NCBI GenBank assembly: GCA_001873675.1 | Contig: MNZP01000169.1 | Location: forward strand, 1-8,268 | Direction: 5' to 3' | From: Syntrophaceae bacterium CG2_30_49_12 | Lineage (GTDB): Bacteria > Desulfobacterota > Syntrophia > Syntrophales > CG2-30-49-12 | DNA: 8,268 nt | Shown: positions 5,683-8,268 of the stretch, one piece after another | Layout of the letters: each line of letters opens with the position of its first letter | Numbering within the stretch: the first letter of the stretch is position 1 | The notes under the pieces: model-generated | Database searches by the model: none | Told to the model about the DNA's origin: nothing | The model's input: the letters and a program-made list of their open reading frames with translations, nothing else | Made by a program: the position numbers and the translations under genes

Positions 5683-8153
5683 AAAAGATTCTTCTGGCGC
5701 GGTGGTTTGCGCTGATTGTCATAGCCCTTGCGGCCTTTGTTGTTTACAGTAACACCTGGCGCTGCCCCTTTGTCTTTGACGACATCCACTCCATTGTAGA
5801 GAACACCGGGATCAGGGATCTGTCGAACTTTTCCTCTCCGGGCAGGTTCTTTGATTCGAGGGCAGTTGTTAATTTTACCTTTGCCCTCAATTACAAGTTC
5901 GGCAGGCTCGACGTCTTCGGCTATCACCTGGTCAATATCCTGATACATATACTGAACGGCTTTGTCGTGTACTTTCTGGCGCTTTCGATTTTCGATACTG
6001 ATAGGCTGCTTTTCCGGCACTCACAACTCCCCATCATGGCCTTGTTTGCAGCCCTTATATTTGTCGCGCATCCTATTCAGGCCCAGGCGGTCACCTATAT
6101 CGTGCAGCGCTATGCCTCCCTGGCGGCCTTTTTCTATATGGGGTCGGTGCTGTTTTATCTAAAGGCGAGAATAAGGCAGGGGACAGAGGTCAGAGGACAG
6201 AGAACAGAGGTCAGAGGTCAGAGGTCAGGGGTCAGGGGTCAGAGGTCAGAGGGGAGAAGGACCTTCAGCTTTCAGCTTTCAGCTCTATACATCCTGTCTC
6301 TTCTGTGCGGGCTGCTGGCCTTTATGAGCAAGCAGAACACGGCCAGTCTCCCCGGCGCCATCATTCTTGTCGAGTGTATGTGCTTCGGCGGCGCGGGCAC
6401 GTGGAGGAAACGGGCGCGAAGGTTCCTGTGGCTGATTCCGGCCTTTATCCTGTTCGCGGCGTTTGTTCTGTACGCCATGGGCCTGTTCAGGGGCGCGGGA
6501 ATCGGGGGCATGCTGGAAGACGTCTCCGATCTTGCGCGGGAGACGGAACTGGTGAGCAGATGGGGCTACCTCTGCACCCAGTTCAATGTCCTGGTGATTT
6601 ATATACGCCTGCTCTTTCTCCCCATCAACCAGAACCTGGATTACATATACCGCTTCAATACGGGTTTCTTTGACGGCCTTACTCCCCTTGCTTTTGCGTT
6701 TCTGGCGGGACTTGCGTTTCTGGCCGTATGGAAGAGGAAGAGCTATCCCGTCTTCACCGTGGCCCTTTTCTGGTTTTTCATCACACTTTCCGTGGAGTCC
6801 AGCATCATACCCATAAGGGACGCCCTTTTCGAACACAGACTTTACCTTCCCCTGTTCGGCTTCGCGTTTCTTGCCGCCTGGCTGCCCTTTCGGTTCCTGC
6901 CGAAGAGGCGCGTGCTGGCCGTTCTTATCTGCGCGTCCATTGTCATATTCCTGGGAACTGCGACATACCTGAGGAACAGGGTATGGAAGGACGACCTGAC
7001 CCTGTGGAGCGATGTCATGGCGAAGTCGCCGCAAAACCCCCGGGGATGCATGAACCTGGGGAACGCCCTTGCCTCGGAAGGACGTTATGATGAGGCCATA
7101 CGGCGCCATAACTTCGTGCTGAAGTTCAACCCGGACAACGTTAAGGCCAACTACAACATGGGGGTTGCGCTGGAGAAGCGGGGCGATACCGACGGGGCCG
7201 TCCGCTATTACACGAAGACGCTGCGTATTGATCCCAGCCAGGCCGATGCGCACTACGGCCTGGGAAACATATTCCTGAAACGTGGCGATTTTGAGGGGGC
7301 GGTTTCGCATTACACCGAGGCGCTGCGGATAAAACCTGGAAACGTAAAGGCTCGCAGCAATCTGGGCGTTGCCCTGTTCCGGCTGGGTGATGTGGATGGC
7401 GCCTTCAAGCATCTGAACGAGGCCATCCGGACAGATTGGGAAAGCACAGAAGCGCGCAACAACCTCGGGGGTATCCTCGAGACGAAGGGGGATCTTGAGG
7501 GTGCGGCCCGGCGCTATTCTGAGGCGCTCGTGATAAAACCCGACAATACCGAGGCGCACGAAAACCTGTCGAGGGTTCTGGGACGTTTAGGAGATCCCGC
7601 CGTGGCGGCCCGCTGCTACCGCGAGGTGCTGCGGGCGGACCCTGAGAACAGGGATATCCATATGGATCTCGGCATCGCCCTGTCACGCCTGGGCGATCTG
7701 AAGGGCGCCGTCTTGCATTTCAGCGAAGCCGTCCGGATAGATCCGAAAGACGCCGGAGCGTACTACAACCTCGGCCTGGCCTTCTCCAAACAGGGCAGGA
7801 TGGAGGAAGCGGCGGAGCAATACCTGGAATCACTCAGGATAAGGCCGCAAAACCACAAGGTCCATTACAACCTTGCCCTTGTCCTATACAGACTCGGGGA
7901 TTTCCAGGGGGCTGCCCGTCATTTTGAGGAAGCCATGCGCCTGGAGCCCAGTCTGAAAGCTCAGGCCTCCTACAACATCGCCCGCGCGTACGCCCGGCAG
8001 GGGAAGACTGAAGAATCCGCAGGGTGGCTCAAAAGGGCCGTCGAGGCGGGATTCAACGACCGCCGGCGAGTGAGGGAGGACCGGGATCTGGAGAGCATAA
8101 AAGACAGCGCATCTTACAGAAACCTTACGGAAAAGGGGGATGACGAACCATAG
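5679..8153 (+). CDS. Multi-spanning membrane protein with about ten TPRs (TMTC/GT-C-like architecture)
   Basis: This 824-aa protein starts at ATG 5679, with GGAG nine bases upstream. Residues 1-430 hold about ten to twelve hydrophobic spans (for example 8-25, 84-104, 118-135, 143-162, 250-270, 333-350, 355-375, 390-405, 410-428). The first extracytoplasmic loop has FVFDD (31-35), the acidic pair expected in GT-C glycosyltransferases, followed by HPIQAQAV (131-138), QRYASLAAFF and HRLYLPLFGF (386-395), blocks also seen in TMTC-type and related bacterial TPR proteins. Residues about 453-790 form ten TPRs (repeat openings near 453, 488, 522, 556, 590, 624, 658, 692, 726, 760), most with G-D/x-x-x-x-A spacing. 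A short basic/acidic tail follows. The likely role is transfer of a sugar from a lipid carrier to a protein held by the TPRs, or scaffolding of an envelope complex; substrate is unknown. The loop at 168-202 is encoded by tandem 7-bp repeats. The gene is much richer in GC than those on the left. Confidence 0.85.
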   Translation: MKKILLARWFALIVIALAAFVVYSNTWRCPFVFDDIHSIVENTGIRDLSNFSSPGRFFDSRAVVNFTFALNYKFGRLDVFGYHLVNILIHILNGFVVYFLALSIFDTDRLLFRHSQLPIMALFAALIFVAHPIQAQAVTYIVQRYASLAAFFYMGSVLFYLKARIRQGTEVRGQRTEVRGQRSGVRGQRSEGRRTFSFQLSALYILSLLCGLLAFMSKQNTASLPGAIILVECMCFGGAGTWRKRARRFLWLIPAFILFAAFVLYAMGLFRGAGIGGMLEDVSDLARETELVSRWGYLCTQFNVLVIYIRLLFLPINQNLDYIYRFNTGFFDGLTPLAFAFLAGLAFLAVWKRKSYPVFTVALFWFFITLSVESSIIPIRDALFEHRLYLPLFGFAFLAAWLPFRFLPKRRVLAVLICASIVIFLGTATYLRNRVWKDDLTLWSDVMAKSPQNPRGCMNLGNALASEGRYDEAIRRHNFVLKFNPDNVKANYNMGVALEKRGDTDGAVRYYTKTLRIDPSQADAHYGLGNIFLKRGDFEGAVSHYTEALRIKPGNVKARSNLGVALFRLGDVDGAFKHLNEAIRTDWESTEARNNLGGILETKGDLEGAARRYSEALVIKPDNTEAHENLSRVLGRLGDPAVAARCYREVLRADPENRDIHMDLGIALSRLGDLKGAVLHFSEAVRIDPKDAGAYYNLGLAFSKQGRMEEAAEQYLESLRIRPQNHKVHYNLALVLYRLGDFQGAARHFEEAMRLEPSLKAQASYNIARAYARQGKTEESAGWLKRAVEAGFNDRRRVREDRDLESIKDSASYRNLTEKGDDEP
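6181..6257 (+). repeat. Tandem 7-bp repeat (GGWCAGR, 11 units) inside a coding region
   Basis: Eleven consecutive heptads run from GGACAGA (6181) through GGTCAGA and GGTCAGG variants to GGGGAGA (6251-6257). They encode T-E-V-R-G-Q-R, T-E-V-R-G-Q-R and S-G-V-R-G-Q-R, a basic seven-residue period in a loop after the membrane span at 143-162. The unit length is not a multiple of three, so three DNA units give one peptide unit. A similar array occurs at 8212-8268. Confidence 0.95.
6264..6284 (+). repeat. Three perfect TTCAGCT heptads
   Basis: TTCAGCT occurs three times in a row, six bases after the GGWCAGR array, and encodes most of F-S-F-Q-L-S-A. It has the same period but a different unit, so it looks like a second array joined to the first. 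Immediately after it the protein returns to a normal membrane span (LYILSLLCGLLAF). Confidence 0.9.
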
Positions 8154-8181
8154 GCGGCATGGCCGGACCGGTTGCCGGCTG

Positions 8182-8213
8182 GATATGACCAATGCTGTGC
8201 CGATATGACCAAT
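8182..8213 (+). repeat. Two direct copies of GATATGACCAAT
   Basis: GATATGACCAAT is present at 8182-8193 and 8202-8213, with eight bases between. The second copy runs into the heptad array at 8212. The position, 28 bases after the stop of the TPR gene, suggests an intergenic dispersed repeat rather than an operator, but both remain possible. Confidence 0.8.
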
Positions 8214-8268
8214 CAGGGATCAGGGGTCAGGAAGCAGGGATCGGGGATCGGGGGTCAGGGATCAGGGG
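8212..8268 (+). repeat. Tandem 7-bp array (RTCRGGG type), running off the window edge
   Basis: Eight heptads can be read: ATCAGGG, ATCAGGG, GTCAGGA, AGCAGGG, ATCGGGG, ATCGGGG, GTCAGGG and ATCAGGG, then the window ends. In a rotated frame these are GGATCAG/GGGTCAG units, close to the GGTCAGA/GGTCAGG units at 6181-6257. The array is intergenic here. Its full length is unknown. Confidence 0.9.

Noticed and set aside
6285..7559. Long minus-strand open frame (424 codons) opposite the TPR gene
   Set aside because: It lies wholly antisense to a protein with clear TPR periodicity and has no recognisable domain. GC-rich coding DNA often leaves such antisense frames open.
8212..8268. CRISPR array
   Set aside because: The units are contiguous 7-mers with no spacers, and no cas genes are present. 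The same holds for 6181-6257.

Overview
The window looks like an accessory stretch of a mid-GC, probably Gram-negative bacterial chromosome, with a surface-polysaccharide theme. The gene types and dispersed repeats would fit Desulfobacterota, Nitrospirota or related environmental lineages. That is an impression only, because no marker gene is present. Base composition shifts along the window: the left end is AT-rich, the glycosyltransferase and ATPase are intermediate, and the last gene is clearly GC-rich. This suggests a mosaic of different origins.

Layout. Positions 2-204 hold the remains of a GxxExxY-family gene with its middle deleted. A plus-strand run follows: a NodB-type polysaccharide deacetylase whose 3' end is frameshifted and cut short (309-1013), a family 2 glycosyltransferase (1049-1897) and a Wzx/MATE-type flippase overlapping it by ATGA (1894-3408). 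Together they suggest trimming, building and exporting a lipid-linked glycan. A perfect 25-bp-stem hairpin with a second palindrome inside each arm (3411-3465) separates this run from a convergent AAA/DUF4143 ATPase on the minus strand (3480-4709).

The span 4710-5680 is a patchwork of small elements. Positions 4710-4778 hold only AT-rich upstream sequence of the ATPase, with a weak candidate promoter. After that come the N-terminal remnant of a Y1 (IS200-like/RAYT) transposase, a GIY-YIG nuclease gene held tightly between two long inverted repeats, a hairpin that resembles an IS200/IS605 end, and a broken four-helix-bundle (S23/IVP-type) gene. The last codons of that remnant overlap the start of the final gene.

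The final gene (5679-8153) encodes an 824-residue protein with a multi-spanning membrane half and about ten TPRs, an architecture like TMTC/GT-C glycosyltransferases. Its membrane half contains an in-frame insertion of 7-bp tandem repeats (6181-6284). A related 7-bp array runs off the right edge of the window (8212-8268).

The best candidates for something new are the inverted-repeat/GIY-YIG cassette, the heptad repeat array that has become protein sequence, and the deacetylase/glycosyltransferase frameshift junction. Several small genes here share one kind of damage: loss of a central segment with both ends kept.
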